Assembly (NCBI GenBank): GCA_013298265.1
Contig: JAAFHE010000228.1
Span: 1-6,587 of the forward strand
Source of the DNA: Lysobacterales bacterium
GTDB lineage: Bacteria > Pseudomonadota > Gammaproteobacteria > Xanthomonadales > Rhodanobacteraceae
Direction: 5' to 3'
Length of the DNA stretch: 6,587 bases
Below are positions 1-5,259 of this stretch, piece after piece (positions within the stretch are counted from its first letter, which is position 1; every line of letters begins with the position of its first letter). The notes beneath the pieces are model-generated. The model ran no database searches. It was not told the origin of the DNA and saw only the letters and a list, made by a program, of their open reading frames with translations. The position numbers and the translations under genes are program-made.

Positions 1-136
1 CGCGCACGAACGCGAGTGTGAGACAGATCAGTGCGAGCGTGCTGCCGAAGTAGTGCAGGCGCCGGCAGACGATATTGCTGTGTTCGCCGAGGTAGTGCGG
101 ATAGAACTCGCGAAAGGTGCTGAAGGACTGGGACAT
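1..136 (-). CDS. DUF962 / Mpo1-like small membrane protein (N-terminal part only)
   Basis: The reverse strand gives 45 residues from an ATG before the gene leaves the window. The start has an AGAGG ribosome-binding site 7 nt upstream (complement of 144-148). The N-terminus carries the family signature FREFYPHYLGEHSN (residues 8-21) followed by CRRLHYFGS (24-32), with His19 and His28 in the conserved EHxN and RxLHxxG contexts. A hydrophobic stretch that looks like the first membrane helix starts near residue 33. Family members are small multi-pass membrane proteins; the yeast homologue Mpo1 is an iron-dependent dioxygenase in alpha-oxidation of 2-hydroxy fatty acids, and the bacterial role is not settled. 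The gene diverges from the exported protein at 328 across a 191-bp gap. The family call is from motif recognition and is fairly secure; the enzymatic role here is unknown. Roughly half or more of the protein lies outside the window. Confidence 0.82.
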   Translation of the reverse strand, partial: MSQSFSTFREFYPHYLGEHSNIVCRRLHYFGSTLALICLTLAFVR

Positions 137-317
137 GCCGCAACCTCTGGAAGTTGTCTGGATCGTGCGGGGCTGTCTGAACAGGTGCAGGGCTGCCAAT
201 GCACCGGAGACGCGCGCTACTGAACGCATCGCCGACGAAACGATACTGCGTCCTTGCGATGGCGTCCAAGCGTCAACCGGCAGGGGACTGCGGCGTTGTG
301 TATCAGCACCCCAACCC

Positions 318-321
318 GGAG
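318..321 (+). promoter_or_regulatory. Ribosome-binding site that decides the start at 328
   Basis: GGAG sits 6 nt before the ATG at 328. The upstream in-frame ATG at 199 has no comparable site and would put 43 non-hydrophobic residues in front of an evident signal peptide, so 328 is preferred. Confidence 0.65.
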
Positions 322-327
322 AAATCC

Positions 328-771
328 ATGTCACGCCTGATACTCGTTCTTGCCGGCTGTGCCGCCATCGCGATCGCTGCCGTCGTCGCCCACCCGTCTG
401 CGGCGCTGGCCGCCACTACCGCCAGTACGCCAACTGGCAGCACCGCTCAGATGACCAACGATTCTGCACAGGGCCGCGCGGGACATCGCAAGGGCCGCGG
501 CGAACGCCTAGTCGCGTTGAAGAACAGTCCCGTGTTCCAGACGATGCGCAACCTGCGCGAACTCGAACGGCTCTATCTGATCGGCGGTCGTGCCCAGGAC
601 GTTCCCGCGCTGTACCGTGAAGTGCTGACAAAGACCGACAACCCGGCCGTGCGCCATTTCGCCTACAACCGTATCGCCCGCAACGAGCTCAAGCCCGGCG
701 ACGTGGGCCAGGCTATCGCGGCCCTGCGCCAGGGCCTCGACGAAAGCCTGCAGCGCCTGCCGCCGCAGTAA
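328..771 (+). CDS. Small exported helical-repeat (TPR-like) protein of unknown function
   Basis: This encodes 147 residues. Residues 1-28 look like a Sec signal peptide: a basic start (MSR), a long hydrophobic core, and A-L-A at 26-28 as a likely cleavage site, so the product is probably periplasmic. Residues 30-60 are low-complexity and rich in Thr, Ser, Gly and Arg, probably a flexible basic linker. From about 66 to 147 the sequence is mostly amphipathic helix, with a tetratricopeptide-like look: LRELERLYLIGGRAQDVPALYREVL (77-100), then a second helical pair with FAYNRIARNELKPGDVGQAI (111-130) and AALRQGLDESL. That is one to two TPR-like helix pairs, suggesting protein-protein contact rather than catalysis. 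An LAGC at residues 8-11 resembles a lipobox but lies very early in the hydrophobic run, so a lipoprotein is less likely. It stands alone, with a good ribosome-binding site and a terminator downstream. I do not recognise a named family. Confidence 0.75.
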   Translation: MSRLILVLAGCAAIAIAAVVAHPSAALAATTASTPTGSTAQMTNDSAQGRAGHRKGRGERLVALKNSPVFQTMRNLRELERLYLIGGRAQDVPALYREVLTKTDNPAVRHFAYNRIARNELKPGDVGQAIAALRQGLDESLQRLPPQ

Positions 772-931
772 ACCGGACCGGGGGCTTCACACCGCGCCGC
801 GAATTGCGCACCACCGCACCGTCCGGCACTGCAACCCACCGCGCGCCGGATGCATCGTAGTAACCGGAAGCGGTTCTCCTCAGCCGCCTTCCGCCCCAAG
901 GGAAGCTGCCCCCATCGGCTTCCTGCCCCGC
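772..931 (+). other. Noncoding stretch between the exported protein gene and its terminator
   Basis: These 160 bp hold no convincing gene. Two small hairpins can be drawn: AACCG/CGGTT with a GAAG loop (about 865-878) and GGAAGC/GCTTCC (901-906 with 918-923). They may be part of a long 3' untranslated region or a small RNA ending at the terminator at 932. An open frame starting at 850 runs antisense into mazG and has no family signature. Confidence 0.4.
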
Positions 932-963
932 AAGCGGGCGCCCTCGGCGCCCGCTTCTATTTC
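932..963 (+). terminator. Intrinsic terminator
   Basis: An 11-bp perfect stem (932-942 pairs with 946-956, arm AAGCGGGCGCC) closes a 3-nt CTC loop and is followed by TTCTATTTC. The T-rich side is downstream on the plus strand, so it serves the gene ending at 771. On the minus strand the hairpin is followed by a GC-rich run, so it is a poor terminator for that direction. Confidence 0.8.
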
Positions 964-1009
964 AGCTTACCGATACCTGCTTCGCCTGCCGCGATGTGCG
1001 ACGCGACGC

Positions 1010-1831
1010 TCAGGGCTGTCCGGAACGCTCCTCGGCCTTGGCCGCATCCCACAGCGCGTCCTGGCCGGTCAGATCCAGCGCCGCCAGCCCGGGCTCGCCG
1101 GCCAGTTGCTCCATGCGCCGGAAGCGGCGTTCGAACTTGGCGTTGGCGTGACGCAGCGCGGCCGAGACGTCGACCTTCGCATGGCGCGCAACGTTGACGC
1201 AGACGAACAGCAGGTCGCCGATTTCATCGGTGAGGCGCGCCGGATCGCTGCCCGCGGCGAATTCGCTGCGGACTTCATTGATCTCCTCGTGGAGCTTGTC
1301 GAACACCGGCGCCACGTCGGGCCAGTCGAAACCGACCGCCGCCGCGCGCTTCTGCAGCTTCAGCGCGCGCTGCCACTCGGGCAGGCCGCGCGAGATACCG
1401 GCGAGCGCGCTGCGGTCGTCCTCGCCACGCGCGGCACGTTCGGCACGTTTGAGCGCTTCCCAGGCAACGAGCTGGCCATCGACGGTCTGCGCTTCCGGCC
1501 CGGCGACGGCATCGGTGACGGCGCCTGCACCAAACACGTGGGGATGGCGTCGGCGCATCTTGTCGCAGATCGCAGCGACCACGTCGTCGAAGCCGAAGTG
1601 GCCGGCTTCGCGTGCCATCTGCGCATGGAACACGACCTGGAACAGCAGGTCGCCGAGCTCGTCGCAGAGTGCCGGCATGTCGGCGCGATCGATCGCATCG
1701 GCAACTTCGTAGGATTCTTCAATCGTATACGGCGCGATCGTGGCGAAGTTCTGCTGCAGGTCCCACGGACAGCCCCCGTCGGGATTGCGCAGCGTCGACA
1801 TGATCGCAAGCAGTTCGTCCATCGTGGCCAT
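1010..1831 (-). CDS. mazG: Nucleoside triphosphate pyrophosphohydrolase MazG
   Basis: The protein has 273 residues, against 263 for the E. coli enzyme, and two tandem all-alpha MazG domains. The N-terminal domain carries EESYE (38-42) and DELGD (57-61). The C-terminal domain carries HEEINE (181-186) and DEIGD (202-206). These are the EExxE and ExxD acidic sets that bind magnesium; in E. coli the C-terminal domain does the hydrolysis. The family converts NTPs and dNTPs to monophosphate plus pyrophosphate, removes abnormal nucleotides and affects ppGpp-dependent survival. No mazEF toxin-antitoxin pair is next to it, unlike in E. coli. It is the last gene of the nudE-cysQ-mazG operon, 18 nt after cysQ. 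The chosen ATG has only a weak upstream GGAC; an ATG three codons later (MATM) is a possible alternative. Identification is secure. Confidence 0.95.
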   Translation of the reverse strand: MATMDELLAIMSTLRNPDGGCPWDLQQNFATIAPYTIEESYEVADAIDRADMPALCDELGDLLFQVVFHAQMAREAGHFGFDDVVAAICDKMRRRHPHVFGAGAVTDAVAGPEAQTVDGQLVAWEALKRAERAARGEDDRSALAGISRGLPEWQRALKLQKRAAAVGFDWPDVAPVFDKLHEEINEVRSEFAAGSDPARLTDEIGDLLFVCVNVARHAKVDVSAALRHANAKFERRFRRMEQLAGEPGLAALDLTGQDALWDAAKAEERSGQP

Positions 1832-1849
1832 GGGAATTCGTCCGGCGCC

Positions 1850-2653
1850 TCAGGCGAACAGCCGCGCCCAGTCCGTGGCGGGATCGCCGAACGCGATGAA
1901 GTCGCCGTTGAGCAGCGATTCGCGCGCATTGCAGCGCAGTGGCAGGCCGGCCAGGTCGATCACACCACCACCGGCCTGTTCGAGCACGCATTGCGCGGCC
2001 GCGGTATCCCATTCGGATGTCGGGCCCAGGCGCAGATAGAGATCGGCCGCGCCTTCGGCGATGCGGCAGAACTTGAGCGAGGAACCCAGCGGCAGTTTGT
2101 CGTACGGCCCCACGCGCGACAGCAGCTGCGCTTCCCGCTCGCTGCCGTGGGAGCGGCTGCCGGGCACGATCAACGGGTTCGCACGCGGCCGCGTGCGCAG
2201 ACGACGGGTCTCGCTGCGGATGTCGGACTGACCGAACGCTCCGCCGCCGGCCCAGGCGAACCAGAGCTCGCCGGTGACCGGTGCCTGCACCACGCCGAGT
2301 ACCGGCCTGCACTGGTCGATCAGGGCGATGTTCACGGTGAACTCGCCGTTGCGCTTGACGAACTCGCGCGTGCCGTCGAGCGGATCGACCAGCCAGTAGC
2401 GCGTCCAGCGCGCGCGTTCGAGATAGGGAATCTCGGCCGATTCTTCCGACAGCACCGGCAGCTGCGGCGCCAGCCGCTCCAGCCCGGCGACGATCACGCG
2501 ATGCGAGGCGATGTCGGCCGCCGTCAGCGGCGAGCGGTCTTCCTTGTGCTCGACGGCGAACTCGCTGTCATAGACATCAAGGATGGCCTGGCCGGCTTCG
2601 CGCGCGAGCGCGCAGGCAACGCGGCACAGGCGTTCGAGTTCAATCGGGCTCAT
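1850..2653 (-). CDS. cysQ: 3'(2'),5'-bisphosphate nucleotidase CysQ
   Basis: The protein has 267 residues of the inositol monophosphatase-like, magnesium-dependent phosphatase fold. Visible signatures are SPLTAAD (41-47), the acidic pair Glu70-Glu71, the metal-binding DPLDGT (90-95) followed by REF, and the C-terminal EWDTAAAQ (214-221) with Asp216. The DPLDGTREF form and the overall match point to CysQ rather than the SuhB inositol phosphatase branch. CysQ removes the 3' phosphate from adenosine 3',5'-bisphosphate, the by-product of PAPS reduction in sulfate assimilation, and so relieves product inhibition and protects RNA turnover. Its ATG overlaps the nudE stop in a shared ATGA (complement of 2650-2653). 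Its own ribosome-binding site is weak, so translation is probably coupled to nudE. A nudE-cysQ pairing also occurs in pseudomonads, to my knowledge. Confidence 0.95.
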   Translation of the reverse strand: MSPIELERLCRVACALAREAGQAILDVYDSEFAVEHKEDRSPLTAADIASHRVIVAGLERLAPQLPVLSEESAEIPYLERARWTRYWLVDPLDGTREFVKRNGEFTVNIALIDQCRPVLGVVQAPVTGELWFAWAGGGAFGQSDIRSETRRLRTRPRANPLIVPGSRSHGSEREAQLLSRVGPYDKLPLGSSLKFCRIAEGAADLYLRLGPTSEWDTAAAQCVLEQAGGGVIDLAGLPLRCNARESLLNGDFIAFGDPATDWARLFA

Positions 2654-3210
2654 GCGCCGGGCCTGAAGCGGCCGGCGAGGTATTCGCGCGCTATGAACAG
2701 CGCCGCGATGGAACGCCCCTCGCTGACTTCCTCATGGCCCAGCAACGTGTGCAGTTCCGACAGTTTCCAGGGGACCACTTCCAGTTCCTCGGGTTCGTCG
2801 CCCTCCAGCCGCTCGGGATAAAGCTCCTGGGCCAGTACCACATGGGTCATGCTGGTCATGTAGGCCGGCGACAGGGACAGCGTGGTCAGAATGCGCAGCT
2901 GGCGCGCGCCGAAGCCGATTTCTTCCTTGAGTTCGCGGTTGGCGCCCTGCTCGACGGTTTCGTCACGGTCGAGCCGGCCCTTGGGCAGGCCGAGTTCGTA
3001 GCGGTCGACGCCGACCCCGTACTCGCGCACCAGCAGCACGGTATCGTCGTCGCGCATCGGCACGATGATGACCGCGCCGAGACCGGAGCCCTTGAGGCGT
3101 TCGTAGGTGCGGCGCTGGCCGTTGGAGAATTCGAGATCGACTTCCTCGACGTGCAGGAAGCCGCTGGCATCGGCGGGACGGGTGGCGTGGATCTTGGGGC
3201 GTTCTCGCAT
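2650..3210 (-). CDS. nudE: ADP compounds hydrolase NudE (Nudix family)
   Basis: The protein has 186 residues, the same length as E. coli NudE. A perfect Nudix box GX5EX7REUXEEXGU spans 78-100: Gly78, Glu84, Arg92-Glu93, Glu96-Glu97, Gly99-Phe100. Further NudE-type stretches are EEVDLEFSNGQRRTYER (22-38), the REYGVG before the box (62-67), and YPERLEGDEPE (131-141), all close to the E. coli sequence. The family hydrolyses ADP-ribose, Ap3A, Ap2A and NADH to AMP plus a second phosphate product. I start it at the ATG of 3208-3210 because homology begins at once. An in-frame start at 3330 would add 40 residues with no NudE similarity. No Shine-Dalgarno sequence precedes the chosen ATG; a TAGAAT lies 8 nt upstream, so the message may be nearly leaderless. 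It heads the nudE-cysQ-mazG operon. Confidence 0.95.
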   Translation of the reverse strand: MRERPKIHATRPADASGFLHVEEVDLEFSNGQRRTYERLKGSGLGAVIIVPMRDDDTVLLVREYGVGVDRYELGLPKGRLDRDETVEQGANRELKEEIGFGARQLRILTTLSLSPAYMTSMTHVVLAQELYPERLEGDEPEELEVVPWKLSELHTLLGHEEVSEGRSIAALFIAREYLAGRFRPGA

Positions 3211-3218
3211 GGAGGCCG

Positions 3219-3224
3219 ATTCTA
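3219..3224 (-). promoter_or_regulatory. Possible -10 box of the nudE-cysQ-mazG operon
   Basis: On the minus strand this reads TAGAAT, five of six matches to TATAAT. It ends 8 nt before the nudE ATG, which would put the transcription start at or just before the start codon. The hexamer 17 nt upstream (TACGCA) is a poor -35, so this is tentative. Confidence 0.35.
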
Positions 3225-3249
3225 CGCAGACACCGTGCGCCTGCGTAGA
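3221..3249. promoter_or_regulatory. Operator-like inverted repeat upstream of nudE
   Basis: TCTACGCAG (3221-3229) and CTGCGTAGA (3241-3249) are a perfect 9-bp inverted repeat with an 11-bp spacer, so their centres are 20 bp apart, about two helical turns. The left arm overlaps the putative -10 box of nudE. A dimeric repressor bound here would block the operon. No matching regulator is in the window; the assignment is inference. Confidence 0.4.
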
Positions 3250-3480
3250 CACCGGCCAAGCGTGGGGCAGGTCCGTGTCGTGCCGCTTGCCGGCCGGACG
3301 CCCATCCCCGCGAACCTGCAGCGCGCTCACCTACCAGGCTCGCGATGGAACACGCCTGCGTGAATCGCCCGTCCGGCCAGTGCGCCGCCTCGGCGCGGCG
3401 CGTCGGGCGTTGCCTGCCGCCGGCGCAGACCGATGAGTGCGCGGTTGCGCCCAACGAGCCCGCTGGCCGAAAATCGGGGG
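3250..3480. other. Noncoding divergent region between nudE and apaG
   Basis: Together with the nudE promoter side this gap is 270 bp. I find no gene, no tRNA and no trace of ksgA or pdxA, which often precede apaG in other Gammaproteobacteria. A weak promoter-like pair for apaG is TTGCGC (3445-3450) and GAAAAT (3469-3474), spaced 18 nt. Otherwise it is GC-rich sequence without clear structure. Confidence 0.4.
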
Positions 3481-3864
3481 ATGAGCGACCCCAACCCCTA
3501 CGATATTGCGATTTCGGTCGCCACACGGTTCGTCGACGAGCAGTCCCGTCCCGCCGACAACCGCTACGTCTTCGCCTATACCATCACCATCCAGAACACC
3601 GGCGAGATCGGCGCACAGCTGCTTTCGCGCCACTGGATCATCACCGACGGCAACGGCAAGGTCGAGGAAGTGCGCGGCGACGGCGTCGTCGGCGAGCAGC
3701 CGCAGCTGGATCCGGGCGAGGAGTTCCAGTACACCTCCGGCGCCGTGCTCGAAACCAGCGTCGGGATCATGCGCGGCAGCTATCGCCTCGTCGCCGAGGA
3801 CGGCACGGTGTTCGACGCGCCGATCCCGCAGTTCACCCTGTCCGTCCCGCGGACCCTGCATTGA
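3481..3864 (+). CDS. apaG: ApaG domain protein
   Basis: The protein has 127 residues, against 125 for E. coli ApaG, with an immunoglobulin/fibronectin III-like all-beta fold. Conserved stretches are [12 protein letters not shown] (28-39), [14 protein letters not shown] (46-59), the glycine motif GDGVVG (66-71, GxGxxG), and [15 protein letters not shown] (78-92). Its biochemical role is unsettled. The same domain occurs in eukaryotic F-box and POLDIP2 proteins, and the bacterial gene is linked with apaH and with cobalt and magnesium resistance. I start it at 3481 because homology begins there. An in-frame ATG at 3433 would add 16 unrelated residues. The chosen ATG is preceded directly by GGGGG, too close for a normal ribosome-binding site. 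Its stop overlaps the apaH start (TGATG at 3862-3866), so the two are co-translated. Confidence 0.94.
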   Translation: MSDPNPYDIAISVATRFVDEQSRPADNRYVFAYTITIQNTGEIGAQLLSRHWIITDGNGKVEEVRGDGVVGEQPQLDPGEEFQYTSGAVLETSVGIMRGSYRLVAEDGTVFDAPIPQFTLSVPRTLH

Positions 3865-4712
3865 TGGCGACCTGGGCCATCGGCGATCTGCAGGGCTGCC
3901 TCGACGAACTCCAACGCCTGCTCGAAAAAATCAACTACGACCCGGCATCTGACGCCTTATGGTTTTGTGGAGATCTGGTCAATCGTGGCGGCCAGTCGCT
4001 GCAGGTCCTGCGCCTGCTGCGTACGCTGGGTGCGCAGACCGTCGTCACTCTCGGCAACCATGACCTGAGCCTGCTCGCGATCGCGCAGCGTGCCGAGGCC
4101 GAGCAGGCCAAGGTCAATCCGGAACTCGGCGCGATCCTGTTCGCACCGGACCGCGAGGAACTGCTGACCTGGCTACGCCAGCAGTGCCTGCTGCATCACG
4201 ACGACGCACTGAAGTTCACCATGGTGCATGCGGCGTTCGCGCCGCGCTGGAATCTGGGCCAGGCGCAGCGCGCCGCGCGCGAGGTCGAACGCGAACTGCG
4301 CGGACCGCAGCACGGCCGCCTGCTGCGGTCCATGTTCGGCAACAAGCCCGCAGTCTGGTCCAGCCGCCTCAAAGGCATAGAACGCATGCGCGCCAGCATC
4401 AACGTGCTCACACGCATGCGCTACTGCGACGTGCGCGGCCGCATCGCCTTCGGCGAGAAGGGCGCGCCGGGCACGCAGCAGGCAGGCCTGTATCCCTGGT
4501 ACGAAGTGCCGGGCGGCCTCAAGCGCGACACCCGCATCGTCTGCGGTCACTGGTCAACGCTCGGCCGTTTCGCCGGCCTGGGCATCTATGCCATCGACAC
4601 CGGCTGCGTCTGGGGCGGTTCGCTGACCGCGCTGCGGCTCGATGCGGAAGATCCCTACGTAGTCAGCATCAAGTCCGACCGGCCGCCGCCGCCGGGGCGG
4701 GACATGGATTGA
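3864..4712 (+). CDS. apaH: Bis(5'-nucleosyl)-tetraphosphatase, symmetrical
   Basis: The protein has 282 residues, equal to E. coli ApaH, and belongs to the PPP-type metallophosphatases. Motifs in order are GDLQGC (7-12), GDLVNRG (36-42), GNHDL (64-68), His122 in VHAAF, and GHW (228-230), with the ApaH-specific IDTGCVWGGSLTALR near the C-terminus (244-258). It splits Ap4A into two ADP and so controls dinucleoside polyphosphate alarmones in stress, motility and RNA capping. The first motif has Gln in place of the metal-binding His of GDxHG; other ApaH proteins such as those of pseudomonads also have this, so it is not a sign of inactivity. Gly43 replaces the usual Pro of RGPQSL, and Ser69 replaces the His of GNHDLHLL. 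It overlaps apaG and converges on folA with 16 bp between; the apaH-folA convergence is also seen in E. coli. Confidence 0.95.
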   Translation: MATWAIGDLQGCLDELQRLLEKINYDPASDALWFCGDLVNRGGQSLQVLRLLRTLGAQTVVTLGNHDLSLLAIAQRAEAEQAKVNPELGAILFAPDREELLTWLRQQCLLHHDDALKFTMVHAAFAPRWNLGQAQRAAREVERELRGPQHGRLLRSMFGNKPAVWSSRLKGIERMRASINVLTRMRYCDVRGRIAFGEKGAPGTQQAGLYPWYEVPGGLKRDTRIVCGHWSTLGRFAGLGIYAIDTGCVWGGSLTALRLDAEDPYVVSIKSDRPPPPGRDMD

Positions 4713-4722
4713 TTCAGCGCAC

Positions 4723-4782
4723 GCTGACCTAGTCAACCGTGACCTGATCGACCCTGGACTGGTCGACGCTGACGTAGTCGAC
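4723..4782. repeat. Four tandem imperfect 15-bp repeats across the folA 3' end
   Basis: Units at 4723-4737, 4738-4752, 4753-4767 and 4768-4782 share the plus-strand pattern nnTGnnnTnnTCrAC. The first and last units match at 13 of 15 positions and other pairs at about 10 of 15. Read on the minus strand they encode the FolA tail [21 protein letters not shown], in register with codons. The stop codon itself lies within the last translated unit. Confidence 0.75.
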
Positions 4783-5259
4783 GAAATCGAAGGCGTACGC
4801 ATGCCGCGCATCGGCCGCATGCGTCTCGCGCGCGACCTCGCGCCAGCGGGAGCGATCGAAGGCGGGAAACCAGGTGTCCGCGTCCTGCGCCGAGGCATCG
4901 ATCTCGGTGAGGTATAGCCGCGCCGCCTGCGGCAGGGCCAGCGCGTAGATCTCGCCGCCGCCGATGACCAGGAGTTCCGCCCCAGCCGCGGCGTCGATGG
5001 CCTCGTCCAGCGAGCGCACGGTTTCCTGCATGGCATACGGCGCGTCGCCGCGGCGGCTCAGCACGAGGTTGCGGCGTCCGGGCAGCGCGCGGCCTATAGA
5101 CAAGGCGGTCTTGCGCCCCATGAGCACGGGCTTGCCCAGCGTCAGGCGCTTGAAACGCGCGAGATCATCGGGAAGATGCCAGGGCATGCCGCCGGCACGG
5201 CCGATGGCGCGGTTGCGGTCGAACGCAGCGATCAGCGCGACCTCACCGGTCCCGCTCAT
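4729..5259 (-). CDS. folA: Dihydrofolate reductase
   Basis: The protein has 176 residues, longer than the 159 of E. coli DHFR. It reduces dihydrofolate to tetrahydrofolate with NADPH and is the target of trimethoprim. Motifs are [24 protein letters not shown] in the N-terminal third, with Asp32 at the place of the catalytic Asp27 of E. coli. They are followed by [16 protein letters not shown] (47-62) for cofactor binding, VIGGGEIY (98-105), and [16 protein letters not shown] (117-132). After FDFVDY (157-162), where the family normally ends within a few residues, there is an extra tail of about 14 residues made of VDxxx units from a tandem DNA repeat. Its ATG overlaps the thyA stop (ATGA, complement of 5256-5259), so the two form an operon coupling thymidylate synthesis to folate recycling. 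The tail is probably disordered and its effect is unknown. Confidence 0.96.
   Translation of the reverse strand: MSGTGEVALIAAFDRNRAIGRAGGMPWHLPDDLARFKRLTLGKPVLMGRKTALSIGRALPGRRNLVLSRRGDAPYAMQETVRSLDEAIDAAAGAELLVIGGGEIYALALPQAARLYLTEIDASAQDADTWFPAFDRSRWREVARETHAADARHAYAFDFVDYVSVDQSRVDQVTVD

Noticed and set aside
174..191. Possible LexA-type box (CTG...CAG) upstream of the left divergent pair
   Set aside because: The spacing between CTG and CAG does not fit the CTGT-N8-ACAG pattern.
349..360. Lipobox-like LAGC in the exported protein
   Set aside because: The cysteine at residue 11 leaves only a very short hydrophobic stretch before it, and the hydrophobic core continues past it to an A-L-A site, so a normal signal peptide fits better.
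850..1197. Plus-strand open frame of 115 codons running into mazG
   Set aside because: It crosses the strong terminator at 932-963, is Arg/Pro/Ala-rich and overlaps mazG antisense.
1106..2821. Open frame of 571 codons on the plus strand
   Set aside because: It lies antisense to mazG, cysQ and the end of nudE, all with clear family motifs, has a biased Arg/Gly/Ala/Glu composition and shows no domain. It is a by-product of GC-rich third positions.
3211..3330. Upstream start for nudE adding 40 residues
   Set aside because: The added part has no NudE similarity and would cover the likely promoter and the inverted repeat.
3292..3378. Inverted repeat GGCCGGACG / CGTCCGGCC with a 69-nt spacing
   Set aside because: Nine-base matches built from G and C at this distance are expected by chance in such GC-rich sequence, and no T-run or other signal accompanies them.
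3345..3863. Long N-terminal extension in frame with apaH
   Set aside because: It overlaps apaG in another frame; apaH homology begins at the ATG of 3864, giving the standard 282 residues.
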